In this document: positions 42,274-50,852 of the stretch, piece by piece
How the letters are laid out: each line of letters opens with the position of its first letter
How positions within the stretch are numbered: the stretch's first letter is position 1
Assembly (NCBI RefSeq): GCF_014212125.1
Contig: NZ_JACJVP010000038.1
Location: forward strand, 1-62,043
Direction: 5' to 3'
DNA length: 62,043 bases
DNA from: Cohnella nanjingensis
GTDB lineage: Bacteria; Bacillota; Bacilli; Paenibacillales; Paenibacillaceae
Position numbers and translations under genes: made by a program
The notes under the pieces: model-generated
Seen by the model: the letters and a program-made list of their open reading frames with translations, nothing else
What the model was told of the DNA's origin: nothing
The model's database searches: none

Positions 42274-43365
42274 CACCGCGTCGCGCTGGGCGATGAGGCA
42301 CAGTTCGGCGGCTTTGAAGGCGTGCTCCTGCGTCATGGCGTTCTCCGTCCGCTGAAGGCAATCGAGGATGAGCTCGCCGAAGAAGGGGTACCCGACTTGG
42401 CCGTCTACCGCGAAATGAAACTCGCCTTCATGATTCACGAGATACACGTGGTTCCCCGTGCGTTCGCGCGCCACGTCAATATATTTGCGCAGCTCGATGT
42501 AACCGTCCGTGCCCAGGATGACGGTTCGGCCGTCGCCCCAGGTGCCAAGCCCGTCGGGCGTCATCCAGTCCACGCGGAAGTAACCGGTCGCGCCGTTGTC
42601 GCCGATGAGCGTCGCGTCGCCGAAGTCCTCCAGCTCGGGATAAGAGGGCGAGCGATAGTTGCCGACTTTGCTGTGCGCGACCCGCGCGTCCCGGCAGTCC
42701 GCGTAATATAGGAATTGCTCGATCTGATGGCTGCCGATGTCGCAGAGGATGCCGCCGTAGTCCCGTTTGCGGAAAAACCAGTCCGGCCTTCCCGAGCCGA
42801 GGCGGTGCGGACCAGTGCCCATCACTTGCACCACGCGGCCGATCGCGCCCTCCCGGACCAGCCGGCCGGCATAGACCGCGCTCTCCGCGTGCAGACGCTC
42901 GCTGTAGTAGACCATGTATTTGCGGCCGGTCTCCAGCGCCTTCGCGCGGGCTTCCGCCAGCTGCGAGAGCTCGGTGAACGGCGTCTTGTCGGTGAAGTAG
43001 TCTTTCCCGCTGTCCATGACGCGGAGGCCGAGCGCGCAGCGTTCGGACGGTACGGCCGCCGCGGCGACCAACCGCACTTCGGGATCATCCAGGATGACCT
43101 CGAGCGAGTCGGCCGCTTGCGCTTGCGGAAAGACTTGGCGGAAAGCCTCGACCTTCGCGGGATCGGGATCGAAGACCCACTTGAGCGTCGCGCCGGCTTC
43201 GACGAGACCGTTGCATTGGCCGTAGATGTGACCGTGGTCCAGCGCGGCCGCGGCGATGACGAAGTCGCCGAGCCCGCAGACCGGTTCCGGCTTGCGGGCG
43301 ACGGGCGCATAGCGCTGCCCGTCCCCGTTGCCGAAGGTGGAGGCGGAGCGATCCGGTTGCAGCAT
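42259..43365 (-). CDS. Gfo/Idh/MocA-family oxidoreductase, divergent type
   Basis: A 368-residue NAD(P)-dependent dehydrogenase-like protein. It has a roughly 30-residue N-terminal extension before the Rossmann strand (FVIAAAALDHGHIYGQC), which lacks the usual GxGxxG, and the usual EKP motif appears as DKTPFT. The second domain has GGILCDIGSHQIEQFLYY, where Asp and His correspond to the family's catalytic region. The ATG at 43365 is 4 bp after the stop of the upstream Gfo/Idh gene, with GGGGAAGGGG before it. Substrate unknown; a sugar or inositol derivative is likely from context. Confidence 0.78.
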   Translation of the reverse strand: MLQPDRSASTFGNGDGQRYAPVARKPEPVCGLGDFVIAAAALDHGHIYGQCNGLVEAGATLKWVFDPDPAKVEAFRQVFPQAQAADSLEVILDDPEVRLVAAAAVPSERCALGLRVMDSGKDYFTDKTPFTELSQLAEARAKALETGRKYMVYYSERLHAESAVYAGRLVREGAIGRVVQVMGTGPHRLGSGRPDWFFRKRDYGGILCDIGSHQIEQFLYYADCRDARVAHSKVGNYRSPSYPELEDFGDATLIGDNGATGYFRVDWMTPDGLGTWGDGRTVILGTDGYIELRKYIDVARERTGNHVYLVNHEGEFHFAVDGQVGYPFFGELILDCLQRTENAMTQEHAFKAAELCLIAQRDAVRVTG

Positions 43366-43369
43366 GCGA

Positions 43370-44488
43370 TCAGCCCCTTCCCCGGGAAGTGTCGATCCGG
43401 CGTTGCAGCTCGGTCTCGAACGCGGCCTCGTCCAGCGGCAGGTCGACCCATTCCTCTCGCCACGCGGACAGGTGCATGGCGTTCGAGATCGAGAGGCCGA
43501 GAATGCCTTCCTCTCCCGGCGCCAGGAGAGGAGCGCCGTTCAGCAGAGCGTCCGTGAAGTTCTGAAGGATGCCCGCGTGCTCGGGGCTAGGACCCAAGTT
43601 CGGGAACTCGATCTTCCACTCCTCCGGCCGGTCGAACGGCACGGTATTGCGGGCGTTGAATTCGGGCTCGGATTCCCGGAGGCGCCAGAACGTCAGCCTG
43701 CCGTTCTCGACGACCAGCTTGCCGCGGTCGCCCGTCACTTCGTAGCGGTTCGTGCCCGGCGTCTCGCCCGTCGTCGTGATGAAGACGCCGGTCGCGCCGT
43801 TCGGGTACTCGACGTAGGCGGTGACTTCGTCCTCGACTTCGATATCCCGGTGTTTGCCGAAATGGCAGAACGCGCGTATGCGCGAGGGCATGAGGCCGGT
43901 CGTCCACTGCCACAGGTCCAGTTGGTGCGGGCACTGGTTCAGCAGTACGCCGCCGCCTTCGCCGGCCCAAGTCGCGCGCCACGAGCCCGAATCGTAGTAA
44001 GCCTGCGGGCGGTACCAGTCCGTGATGATCCAGTTCGTCCGGCGGATCTCCCCGAGCTCCCCGGACGCGATCAAGTCTCGTACTTTCTGATAGAGCGGGT
44101 TCATCCGCTGATTGTACATGATGCCGAAGCGGCGCCCGCTGGCGGCCGCGGCTTCGTTCATGAGGCGTACGCGCCCCGCGGAGACGCCGGCCGGCTTCTC
44201 GATCAGGACGTGGAGGCCGCGCCGGAACGCGGCGATCGCGTCCTTGGGGTGGTCGAAGTGCGGCGTCGCGACGATCACCGCGTCGACGAGACCCGAGTCG
44301 AGCAGCGCTTCGGTCGTATCGAAGACGGTTACGCTCGGGTAACGCTCCCGCAGCCAAACGCGGCGGTCCGCCGAAGCGTCGCAGACGGCCGTCAGCGCCG
44401 CGCCGCGTATGGCGCCTGACGTCAAGGTGTTCGCGTGACCGCTGCCCATATTGCCGCAGCCGATCAAGCCGTATCGAATGTCGCTCAT
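43370..44488 (-). CDS. Gfo/Idh/MocA-family oxidoreductase
   Basis: A 372-residue dehydrogenase with a classical Rossmann start (YGLIGCGNMGSGHANT), EKPAG motif near residue 98 and the C-terminal domain motif GGGVLLNQCPHQLDLWQW. Members oxidise or epimerise sugars and inositols with NAD(P). Its start overlaps the stop of the TIM-barrel isomerase gene by 4 bp, so the two are translationally coupled. The order isomerase-dehydrogenase-dehydrogenase suggests sequential steps on one sugar. Confidence 0.87.
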   Translation of the reverse strand: MSDIRYGLIGCGNMGSGHANTLTSGAIRGAALTAVCDASADRRVWLRERYPSVTVFDTTEALLDSGLVDAVIVATPHFDHPKDAIAAFRRGLHVLIEKPAGVSAGRVRLMNEAAAASGRRFGIMYNQRMNPLYQKVRDLIASGELGEIRRTNWIITDWYRPQAYYDSGSWRATWAGEGGGVLLNQCPHQLDLWQWTTGLMPSRIRAFCHFGKHRDIEVEDEVTAYVEYPNGATGVFITTTGETPGTNRYEVTGDRGKLVVENGRLTFWRLRESEPEFNARNTVPFDRPEEWKIEFPNLGPSPEHAGILQNFTDALLNGAPLLAPGEEGILGLSISNAMHLSAWREEWVDLPLDEAAFETELQRRIDTSRGRG

Positions 44489-45411
44489 TGCAGCTCATCC
44501 TCCCAGGTCCGCATTTGACGGACGAATGTTCGCATCATGTTGCCGGAATCGTACGTCCGGCTGAAGTCTTCGAGGCCGAGCCAGCCGTCGTATCCGACGG
44601 CTTTCAATGCCGCGAGCACCTGCTTCCAAGGCACGATGCCGCTCGCGATCGGACGCCAGGAGCACTGCCAGGCGATCGGATCGAGAGGGGCCGGCTCGGC
44701 GCCGTTCCCGTCTCCGGCCGCGTGGGCCGCGTTCGGATGGCCTCGGCCGTCCGTGCCTGCGCCGGACAGGTGCCAGCCGGCGTTCTTCACGTGAACGTGG
44801 GCGAGATAAGGGCCTAAGATTTCCATGCCCATGCGGTAATTCTCCATCCCCTCGTGCACCATGTTGCCGGGATCGAGCAGGACGCCGATCCGGTCGGGCG
44901 AATACCGGGAGACGAGCCGGTGGGCGGCCGAAGCGCTCGGGATGATCGTGCCGTGATGGATCTCGGCGAGCGCCTTCACGCCGTAAGAACGGGCGAGTGC
45001 GTCGACTTCGTCCAAGTAGGCGTAGGCGGAAGCGAGCTGGCGCTCGTAGCCGACGATCGGGTCGTAACCGGGCACGCCCACCCGAATCATCTCCGCTCCG
45101 AGCGTCCGGGCCAGCCGGAACAGCCGTTCCGTGCCCGCTACATCGCCGCAAGTCAAATACGGGACGAGCGCAATGTTGCGGAGACCGTGACGTTCCGCGT
45201 TCTCGCGGATGCCGGCGATCTCGTCCGGCGCGATATCCGGCGCGATCGTGCACCGATTGTTTCCCCAGAAGGAGGGTGGTTCGCTGCGTAACGCTTCGGG
45301 CGTTTCCTTGCAGCGCCATTCGATGCCGTGCAGCCCTGCCGCTTGCGCTTCCGCGCAAAGTGCATCTGGCGTCAAATCCGGTGTGGACACGGTGAATACG
45401 GAGTATTTCAT
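44485..45411 (-). CDS. Sugar phosphate isomerase/epimerase (xylose isomerase-like TIM barrel)
   Basis: A 308-residue AP-endonuclease-2-like TIM barrel. Metal-ligand regions visible are LAEIHHGTI, GVLLDPGNMVHEG, AHVHVKNAGWH and WLGLEDFS. Such proteins isomerise, epimerise or dehydrate sugars and inositols (IolE/IolI-like). The ATG at 45411 is used because AAGGAG lies 11 bp upstream; the GTG at 45423 overlaps that site. It is the first gene of the three-gene unit. Confidence 0.82.
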   Translation of the reverse strand: MKYSVFTVSTPDLTPDALCAEAQAAGLHGIEWRCKETPEALRSEPPSFWGNNRCTIAPDIAPDEIAGIRENAERHGLRNIALVPYLTCGDVAGTERLFRLARTLGAEMIRVGVPGYDPIVGYERQLASAYAYLDEVDALARSYGVKALAEIHHGTIIPSASAAHRLVSRYSPDRIGVLLDPGNMVHEGMENYRMGMEILGPYLAHVHVKNAGWHLSGAGTDGRGHPNAAHAAGDGNGAEPAPLDPIAWQCSWRPIASGIVPWKQVLAALKAVGYDGWLGLEDFSRTYDSGNMMRTFVRQMRTWEDELQ

Positions 45412-45486
45412 CGGTTGTGACACTCCTTCAGCATTTGATTGAGATTAGGGCGATGAAAAAGGGGATGAGGCGAATAAAGATATCGA

Positions 45487-45500
45487 AAAGATTGTATCAC
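45487..45500 (-). promoter_or_regulatory. Extended -10 promoter of the isomerase-dehydrogenase unit
   Basis: On the minus strand TGTGATACAAT contains an extended -10 (TGnTACAAT; TACAAT at 45496-45491) about 80 bp before the isomerase gene. No clear -35 is visible. Confidence 0.4.
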
Positions 45501-45688
45501 AGGCTTTCGATCGTGGATTAAAACGCATTCAAAGGCATAACCACAGTTAAACGGATCCGTCATCTTCCGATTATCGATCAAACGCTTCAGAGTCGCATGC
45601 AACTTTTTGGCCGCTATAACTGTATCTATGAAGAAGAATGGAAGGGGTCGGATCCGCGGGGAGTCGATCCGATAGAGGAGGATTCGCT

Positions 45689-46639
45689 TTGGATACGATG
45701 GCGCAATGGAACGAAGAGCTGCAACGCTGCAAACAAAATCTGCAAGCCAAGGCGCGCGAGGAACGCAAGGTTCGCGCCCTTCAGGAGGAAGTCCGCAAGC
45801 AGGAGGGCGTCGTGCGCGAATGCCGCGACCGGTTCGGCCGGGAGGAGGCGGACGTCGATCAGTTGAAGAGCGCTTCGGTCGCGCGGCTATGGAACCGGCT
45901 GATCGGGCGCCTGGACGAGCGGCTCCGGGAGGAGGAGCGCGAGGCGGCGGACGCCTGGTTGAAGTACGACGCGGCCGAAGCGGCGCTGCGGGCGCTGGAA
46001 GGCGAGTTGGCCGAAGCCAGACGGTCGCTGGGCGACGTCATCGACGCGGATCTCGCCTACGAGCGGCTGCTCTCGCGCAGGGAAGCCTGGATTCGCGAGC
46101 ATGATCTGGCCGCGAGCGCGGAGCTGCAACGCGTCTCGGAGTCGCTGGGCGAGTTGCGCGCGATGCGCAAAGAGCTGGACGAAGCGAAGCAAGCCGGTGA
46201 GAAGGCGGCACGCGCGCTCGCCTCCGCCGAAGAGCGCTTGCGGTCTGCCCGCAACTGGGGGACCTACGACATGCTGGGCGGCGGCGCGATCGCGACGCAT
46301 ATCAAACACAACCGCATCGACGAGGCGCGCGCGGAGATGCATGAAGCGCAGCATGCGCTGCGGATGTTCGAGAAGGAGCTGAACGACTTACGCGTGCAGG
46401 CAGGCGTTCCGGATGTAGAGGTCGGAGGCTTTCTGACGTTCGCGGATTATTTCTTCGACGGCTTCCTTACCGATTGGATCGTGCAGGGGCGCATCGACGA
46501 CGCCCTGAACCGCGTGCAGCGAGGCGGCGGGGAAGTGCGGCGCCAATTGGACCGCGTCGCAGCGGACCAAGCGAAGACCGCCCAAGCTATCGCCGAGCAG
46601 GAAGCGCGGTACCGGGCGACGCTGGAGGGCGGCCGATGA
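45689..46639 (+). CDS. Coiled-coil protein of unknown function
   Basis: A 316-residue, highly charged protein that is almost entirely predicted coiled coil in residues 5-190 (heptad-rich Glu/Arg/Ala/Leu), followed by a conserved-looking segment GTYDMLGGGAIATHIKHNRIDEAR near 205, a FLTFADYFFDGFLTDW stretch, and a final helix. No signal peptide or membrane segment. TTG 45689 has GGAGG 7 bp upstream; ATG 45698 is the alternative. It overlaps the DUF1361 membrane protein gene by 4 bp, so the two probably work together. I do not recognise a function. Confidence 0.75.
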   Translation: MDTMAQWNEELQRCKQNLQAKAREERKVRALQEEVRKQEGVVRECRDRFGREEADVDQLKSASVARLWNRLIGRLDERLREEEREAADAWLKYDAAEAALRALEGELAEARRSLGDVIDADLAYERLLSRREAWIREHDLAASAELQRVSESLGELRAMRKELDEAKQAGEKAARALASAEERLRSARNWGTYDMLGGGAIATHIKHNRIDEARAEMHEAQHALRMFEKELNDLRVQAGVPDVEVGGFLTFADYFFDGFLTDWIVQGRIDDALNRVQRGGGEVRRQLDRVAADQAKTAQAIAEQEARYRATLEGGR

Positions 46640-47358
46640 GCCGCGCCGGGCGTAAAGCTTCGCAGGCGGCGGCGTTCGCGCCGGCTTTCTACGTGCTGTG
46701 CGGCATCTCGTTCCTGTGCGTGCTGCTGCTCATCGTGCGAGCCGATCGGGTCGGCTTCGAGAAGTACGGGTTTCTGCTGTGGAATCTGTTCCTGGCTTGG
46801 CTCCCGCTGATCGTCTCGATGGCGGCTTCGGGGTTGGACCGGCTGGCTAGCAGCCGGCGGCTGGGCGTGCTTCCCCTCCTGGTGGCCGGCGTCGCTTGGA
46901 TGCTGCTCTATCCGAACGCGCCGTATCTGACGACGGACCTGATCCACCTGATCGCCAATCCGCAATACACGTGGATCAACGCTTCCGAGTCGTTGCTGGT
47001 CTGGTACGATCTGATCGTATTCTTCTTGTTCGCGTGGTGCGGCCTGCTGCTCGGCTACCTCTCGATGCATCAATTCCACCAACTGGTGCGGAAATACGCA
47101 GGCGTCTGGTTCGGTTGGCTCTTCATTGTCGGCGCTTCCTTCCTCGGCGGTTTCGGCGTCTACTTGGGCCGGGCGATCCGGCTGAACAGCTGGGATGTGC
47201 TGTTCAGTCCGTTCCGACTGATCGACGGCATCCTCGAAGGGCTGGACGCCAACGGAGCCGCTTTCACGGTGCTGTTCGGCATGCTGATCCTGATCGTCTA
47301 TCTGTCGCTGTTCTGTCTGCGCCTGCTTGCGGGCCGGATAGACGAGGCCGAATCTTGA
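46636..47358 (+). CDS. DUF1361 membrane protein
   Basis: A 240-residue integral membrane protein with about six or seven hydrophobic segments. The family signature is clear: LLWNLFLAWLPLIVS, WMLLYPNAPYLTTDLIHL, and GFGVYLGRAIRLNSWDVL. Function unknown across the family. ATG 46636 overlaps the stop of the coiled-coil gene (ATGA), indicating coupled translation. Confidence 0.82.
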   Translation: MSRAGRKASQAAAFAPAFYVLCGISFLCVLLLIVRADRVGFEKYGFLLWNLFLAWLPLIVSMAASGLDRLASSRRLGVLPLLVAGVAWMLLYPNAPYLTTDLIHLIANPQYTWINASESLLVWYDLIVFFLFAWCGLLLGYLSMHQFHQLVRKYAGVWFGWLFIVGASFLGGFGVYLGRAIRLNSWDVLFSPFRLIDGILEGLDANGAAFTVLFGMLILIVYLSLFCLRLLAGRIDEAES

Positions 47359-47365
47359 CCGGAAA

Positions 47366-47416
47366 TGAAAAAAAAGGCGCCTTGACCCCCGCTCGAATGC
47401 GGGTTCAAGGCGCCTT
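47366..47416. terminator. Bidirectional terminator between DUF1361 and melA
   Basis: AAGGCGCCTTGA (47374-47385) pairs with TTCAAGGCGCCTT (47404-47416). On the minus strand the hairpin is followed by a long T run, making it strong for melA. Confidence 0.85.
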
Positions 47417-47448
47417 CGCCTATTCGCGTTACTTATCAGCAATATCGG

Positions 47449-48747
47449 TTAGCGATAAGCGGGCAGCCAGTCGCCGTGCGCTTCGATCAGATCGTCGCAG
47501 AGCGAGACGATGTCGTCCATGGACAGCTCGGCGGACGTGTGCGGATCGAGCATCGCGGCGTGATAGATGTGTTCCTTCTTGCCGGTGACGGCGGCTTCGA
47601 TCGTGAGCAGCTGGGTGTTGATGTTGGTCCGGTTCAGCGCGGCGCACTGCGGCGGCAGGTCGCCGACATAGGTCGGAGTGACGCCGTTGGCGTCGACGAG
47701 GCACGGCACTTCGACGCAGGCTTCGCGCGGCAGATTCGTGATCAGGCCCGTGTTCATCACGTTGCCGCCGATCTTGAACGGGCGGTTCGTCTCCATCGCC
47801 TCGAAGATGTAGGAAGCGTACTCGTGGGAGCGTTCGTGCGTCAGCTTGGTGTCGTTCACGAGGCTTTCGCGCATTTCCTTCCACCGGGAGATCTGGTTGA
47901 CGCAGCGGCGCGGATATTCGTCGAGCGGGATGTTGAACTTCTCGATCAGCTCCGGGTATTGGCGCTTGATGAAGTAAGGATGATACTCGGCGTTGTGCTC
48001 CGACGACTCGGTGATGTAGTAGCCGAACTTCAGCATGAGCTCGAAGCGCACCATGTCGGGGTGCTTCTCCTGCTGCTTGGCGGCGGCGCGGCGCTTGATC
48101 TCGGGGTAGAGGTCGACGCCGTCCTTGCTCGCTTCGAGCAGCCATGCCATATGGTTGATGCCGGCGATCTTCGACTTCACCCCGGTCGTGTCCATGTCGA
48201 TCGCCTTGAACAGGTCGTTAACGCAGACCTGAACGCTGTGGCACAGGCCGACGGTGCGAACGCCGCCGTACGTATTCATCACGTTGGTCAGCACCGCCAT
48301 CGGGTTCGTATAGTTCAGGAACCAGGCATCCGGGCATACCTCCTGGATATCGCGGGCGAAGTCCAGCATGACGGGGATGGTGCGCAGATTCCGGAAGATG
48401 CCCCCGATCCCGACCGTGTCGGCGATCGTCTGGCGCAGGCCGTATTTCTTCGGCACCTCGAAGTCGGTGATCGTGCAGGGATCGTAGCCGCCGACCTGGA
48501 TGGCGTTCACGACGAACTTGGCGCCGCGCAGCGCTTCCTTGCGGTCGGCATAGGCCCGGATGCTGCACGTGCTGCCGGACGTCGCTTTGAGGTTGTTCAG
48601 CATCCGCTCGGAGTCGGCGAGGCGCTCGGCGTCGATGTCGAAGAGCGCGATCTCGAACCCTTGCAGGGCGGGCGTCAGCATGCAGTCACCCAGGACATTT
48701 TTGGCGAAGACCGTGCTGCCCGCGCCAAGGAACGTAATTTTGGACAT
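47449..48747 (-). CDS. melA: GH4 alpha-galactosidase (MelA type)
   Basis: A 432-residue NAD- and Mn-dependent GH4 glycosidase. The N-terminal Rossmann fold starts ITFLGAGSTVFAKNV; Cys169 and His170 (GLCHSVQ) and His199 (GINHMAW) supply the metal site, and NYTNPM is the GH4 signature. Length and wording are close to B. subtilis MelA, which cleaves melibiose and raffinose-type sugars; alpha-glucosidase activity is possible. ATG 48747 has AAGGAGG 9 bp upstream; the frame extends to 48771 but includes that site. It is divergent from an AraC regulator. No transporter gene is adjacent. Confidence 0.9.
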   Translation of the reverse strand: MSKITFLGAGSTVFAKNVLGDCMLTPALQGFEIALFDIDAERLADSERMLNNLKATSGSTCSIRAYADRKEALRGAKFVVNAIQVGGYDPCTITDFEVPKKYGLRQTIADTVGIGGIFRNLRTIPVMLDFARDIQEVCPDAWFLNYTNPMAVLTNVMNTYGGVRTVGLCHSVQVCVNDLFKAIDMDTTGVKSKIAGINHMAWLLEASKDGVDLYPEIKRRAAAKQQEKHPDMVRFELMLKFGYYITESSEHNAEYHPYFIKRQYPELIEKFNIPLDEYPRRCVNQISRWKEMRESLVNDTKLTHERSHEYASYIFEAMETNRPFKIGGNVMNTGLITNLPREACVEVPCLVDANGVTPTYVGDLPPQCAALNRTNINTQLLTIEAAVTGKKEHIYHAAMLDPHTSAELSMDDIVSLCDDLIEAHGDWLPAYR

Positions 48748-48803
48748 TTGGTTAATCCTCCTTGATTCCACTTGTATGAAGGCTCATCTGCGATTTAGAA
48801 TAG

Positions 48804-48818
48804 ATGAAAACGCTCCCG
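48804..48818. promoter_or_regulatory. CcpA cre-like site between melA and araC-type gene
   Basis: ATGAAAACGCTCCCG matches the cre consensus WTGNAANCGNWNNCW at 14 of 15 positions. It lies 57 bp upstream of the melA start, overlapping a weak TAGGCA-17-TATTCT promoter on the minus strand, so it would give glucose repression of melA. Confidence 0.45.
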
Positions 48819-48907
48819 TTGCCTATGGACAGAAAAGAGCGTTGCATGGAATTTTGTAGTTTGAGTTCCGCGTAGAAGGGGGGTGGACCGTTCTGGAGTC
48901 GATCTGG

Positions 48908-49729
48908 TTGACCGTCAATCCCCATCCCAGAGAGGGCGACGAGGCGTCGGTGCTGTTCACCGGCCGATCGCAGACGGCGCCCGATCACCGGATCGGGCCG
49001 CAGGTGCTCGATTACGTGCTCGTGCATACCGTTGAAGCAGGGAAGGGCTACTTCCGGTGCGGGGACCGCGAATACGAACTGGGACCGGGCGACAGCTTTT
49101 TCATCCTGCCGGGCGTCCTGCACGGTTACCGGTCGGACGAGCGGGACCCGTGGCTCTATCGCTGGATCGCTTGCCGCGGGCCCGCGCTGGCGCGGTGGCA
49201 GCAGCGGGCGGGCGTCTCTCCCGAGCGTCCGGTGATTTACGCGGCGGGCGAGTCGCTCCGCGCGATGGAGGCCGTGGCCGCGGCGTTCCGGGAGGGCGGC
49301 TGGACGGCGGACTTCGAAGCGTCCGGGTGGCTGCGGATCGCCTGGTCCGCGTGGATGAAGGCGAACCGGCCCGAAGCGCCGGAGGCGGCCGGCGGCAGGG
49401 AGGAAGCGTCCGCGAGAGAGGCGGACCGCGCCGCGAGGTGGCTGCATGCGCAATTGGACCGCCCGGTATCGATCGCGCAGATGGCGCAGGAGCTGGGCTA
49501 CCACCGTACGCACCTTTCCAAGCTGTTCCGTCGGCACCACGGCATGTCGCCGATCCGTTACCTGCAGAAGCTCCGGATGGAACGGGCCGTCGTGCTGCTG
49601 CAGGAAGCGCTGACCGTCGAGGAGGTCGCCGCCTCCGTCGGGTATGCGGATCCGTTGTACTTTTCCAAATCGTTCAAAAAGTGGATGGGCGGAACGCCGT
49701 CCGACTATCGCAAGGGACTTCGGACTTAG
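48908..49729 (+). CDS. AraC-family regulator, likely of melA
   Basis: A 273-residue regulator with an N-terminal cupin (VHTVEAGKGYFRCGDREYELGPGDSFFILPGVLHGYRSD) and a C-terminal double helix-turn-helix (IAQMAQELGYHRTHLSKLFRRHHGMSP and VEEVAASVGYADPLYFSKSFKKWMGGTPSDYR). TTG 48908 with TCTGGAG 9 bp upstream is my choice, but the frame continues upstream and a start near 48893 cannot be excluded. Divergent from melA, so probably its sugar-responsive activator. Confidence 0.82.
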   Translation: MTVNPHPREGDEASVLFTGRSQTAPDHRIGPQVLDYVLVHTVEAGKGYFRCGDREYELGPGDSFFILPGVLHGYRSDERDPWLYRWIACRGPALARWQQRAGVSPERPVIYAAGESLRAMEAVAAAFREGGWTADFEASGWLRIAWSAWMKANRPEAPEAAGGREEASAREADRAARWLHAQLDRPVSIAQMAQELGYHRTHLSKLFRRHHGMSPIRYLQKLRMERAVVLLQEALTVEEVAASVGYADPLYFSKSFKKWMGGTPSDYRKGLRT

Positions 49730-49867
49730 GCTGAACTGCCCGGTTCCTGCGTATAGATGAAGAAGGGGAAACTTGTACGTCGCCCGCAGGATGAGTAAGA
49801 TGATATCAACGGAACCGTAAGCTCGGGTTTTCGTATGGGATCATAAAGGGATGAGGAGGCGGCTTGG

Positions 49868-50458
49868 ATGAGCTTTTTTAAGAAATTCACGGAGACCGTC
49901 AGCAAGGGCGTAACGACTGCGACGGAGAAGGCGCAGCAGACGGTCGAGATTACGAAAATTCATTCGCAAATTTCAGGCAAGCGGAAAGAAATCGAGAAAC
50001 GGTTCTCCGATATCGGGGAAGCCGTATACGAGGCGTACTTGCAGCACGATCTGTCCCGCGCGGAAGGCGTGATCATACCGGCCTGTGAAGAGATTGCGGG
50101 CTTCCGGCGCGAGATCACGGGGCTGGAGGACCGGATTCGCGCGCTGCGCAACGAGAAGGAGTGCTCCTGCGGCCAGAAGGTGCCGTTCGATACGCGGTTC
50201 TGCCCGGCGTGCGGCAGCCCGTTCGCGGACCCGGTACCGCCGGAGCCGGTCGCGACGGCTGATCCGCTCGCGCCGTCCGAGTCGGTCGCCGACGCGGCTG
50301 CGGAAGCGGCCGATGCGGACCCGACGGCCGAGCGCGTCGAGCTGGAGGAGGCACCGGAGTCCGAGGCGGATGTGGTCCGGCTGTGCGCGGAGTGCGGCGC
50401 CGAGCTGCCGGAGGACGCGCGATTCTGCCAGACCTGCGGGCATCCGGTTTATCCGTAA
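49868..50458 (+). CDS. Double zinc-ribbon protein
   Basis: A 196-residue protein. The N-terminal 100 residues form an amphipathic or coiled-coil helix (FFKKFTETVSKGVTTATEKA, then KRKEIEKRFSDIGEAVYEAY). Two zinc ribbons follow: CSCGQKVPFDTRFCPACG near 97-114 and CAECGAELPEDARFCQTCG near 172-190, joined by a Pro/Ala/Glu-rich linker. GAGGAGGCGG precedes ATG 49868. Similar layouts occur in small Bacillota proteins of unknown role. Stands alone. Confidence 0.75.
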   Translation: MSFFKKFTETVSKGVTTATEKAQQTVEITKIHSQISGKRKEIEKRFSDIGEAVYEAYLQHDLSRAEGVIIPACEEIAGFRREITGLEDRIRALRNEKECSCGQKVPFDTRFCPACGSPFADPVPPEPVATADPLAPSESVADAAAEAADADPTAERVELEEAPESEADVVRLCAECGAELPEDARFCQTCGHPVYP

Positions 50459-50548
50459 GGTGCCCCCAGGCAGCTCCCGAGGATGATGAGCTGCGAAGCG
50501 GCGGCCGCGACAGATCGAACGCGAGGCGAGCGGCATGCAACTGAGCGT

Positions 50549-50590
50549 CCTTGCCGACCATCGGAAGATGGCGGCAGGGGCGTTTTTATT
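50549..50590 (+). terminator. Terminator after the zinc-ribbon gene
   Basis: CCTTGCCGACCATC pairs with GATGGCGGCAGGG around GGAA, then CGTTTTTATT. In the 394-bp gap 50459-50852 the only other recognised element is the pucR-type promoter. Confidence 0.75.
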
Positions 50591-50762
50591 ATGTAGCGTT
50601 GACTAAGCAGACCATCGATAGGTAGATGCTGAATGTAATGATATGTAACGCTATTTTGGGGTAGCAGCCGTCTTCCTGGCATCTATTCTGGGCCCTTTTG
50701 GCCTTATTTTTGATAAATCGAATGATTTTCCTCAAGTTATGTTATATAATATTACATAAAGT

Positions 50763-50796
50763 ATGACAAAACCATTCAAGTGATTTAAAATGTCAT
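50763..50796 (+). promoter_or_regulatory. Promoter of the PucR regulator flanked by ATGACA/TGTCAT
   Basis: ATGACA (50763-50768), a 17-bp spacer and TAAAAT (50786-50791) form a good sigma-A promoter. The -35 ATGACA and a TGTCAT at 50791-50796 are inverted repeats that bracket it, a possible autoregulatory site. A second TATAAT at 50745-50750 lies just upstream. Confidence 0.5.
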
Positions 50797-50852
50797 TATA
50801 AGTGACGTATTCTGCGCGACTTAATCGATACACAATGCAAGGAGGGTGTATG

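Noticed and set aside
48875..48907. CTG at 48893 as start of the AraC gene
   Set aside because: Possible because GGGGGGTGG lies upstream, but CTG starts are rare and TTG 48908 has its own ribosome site.
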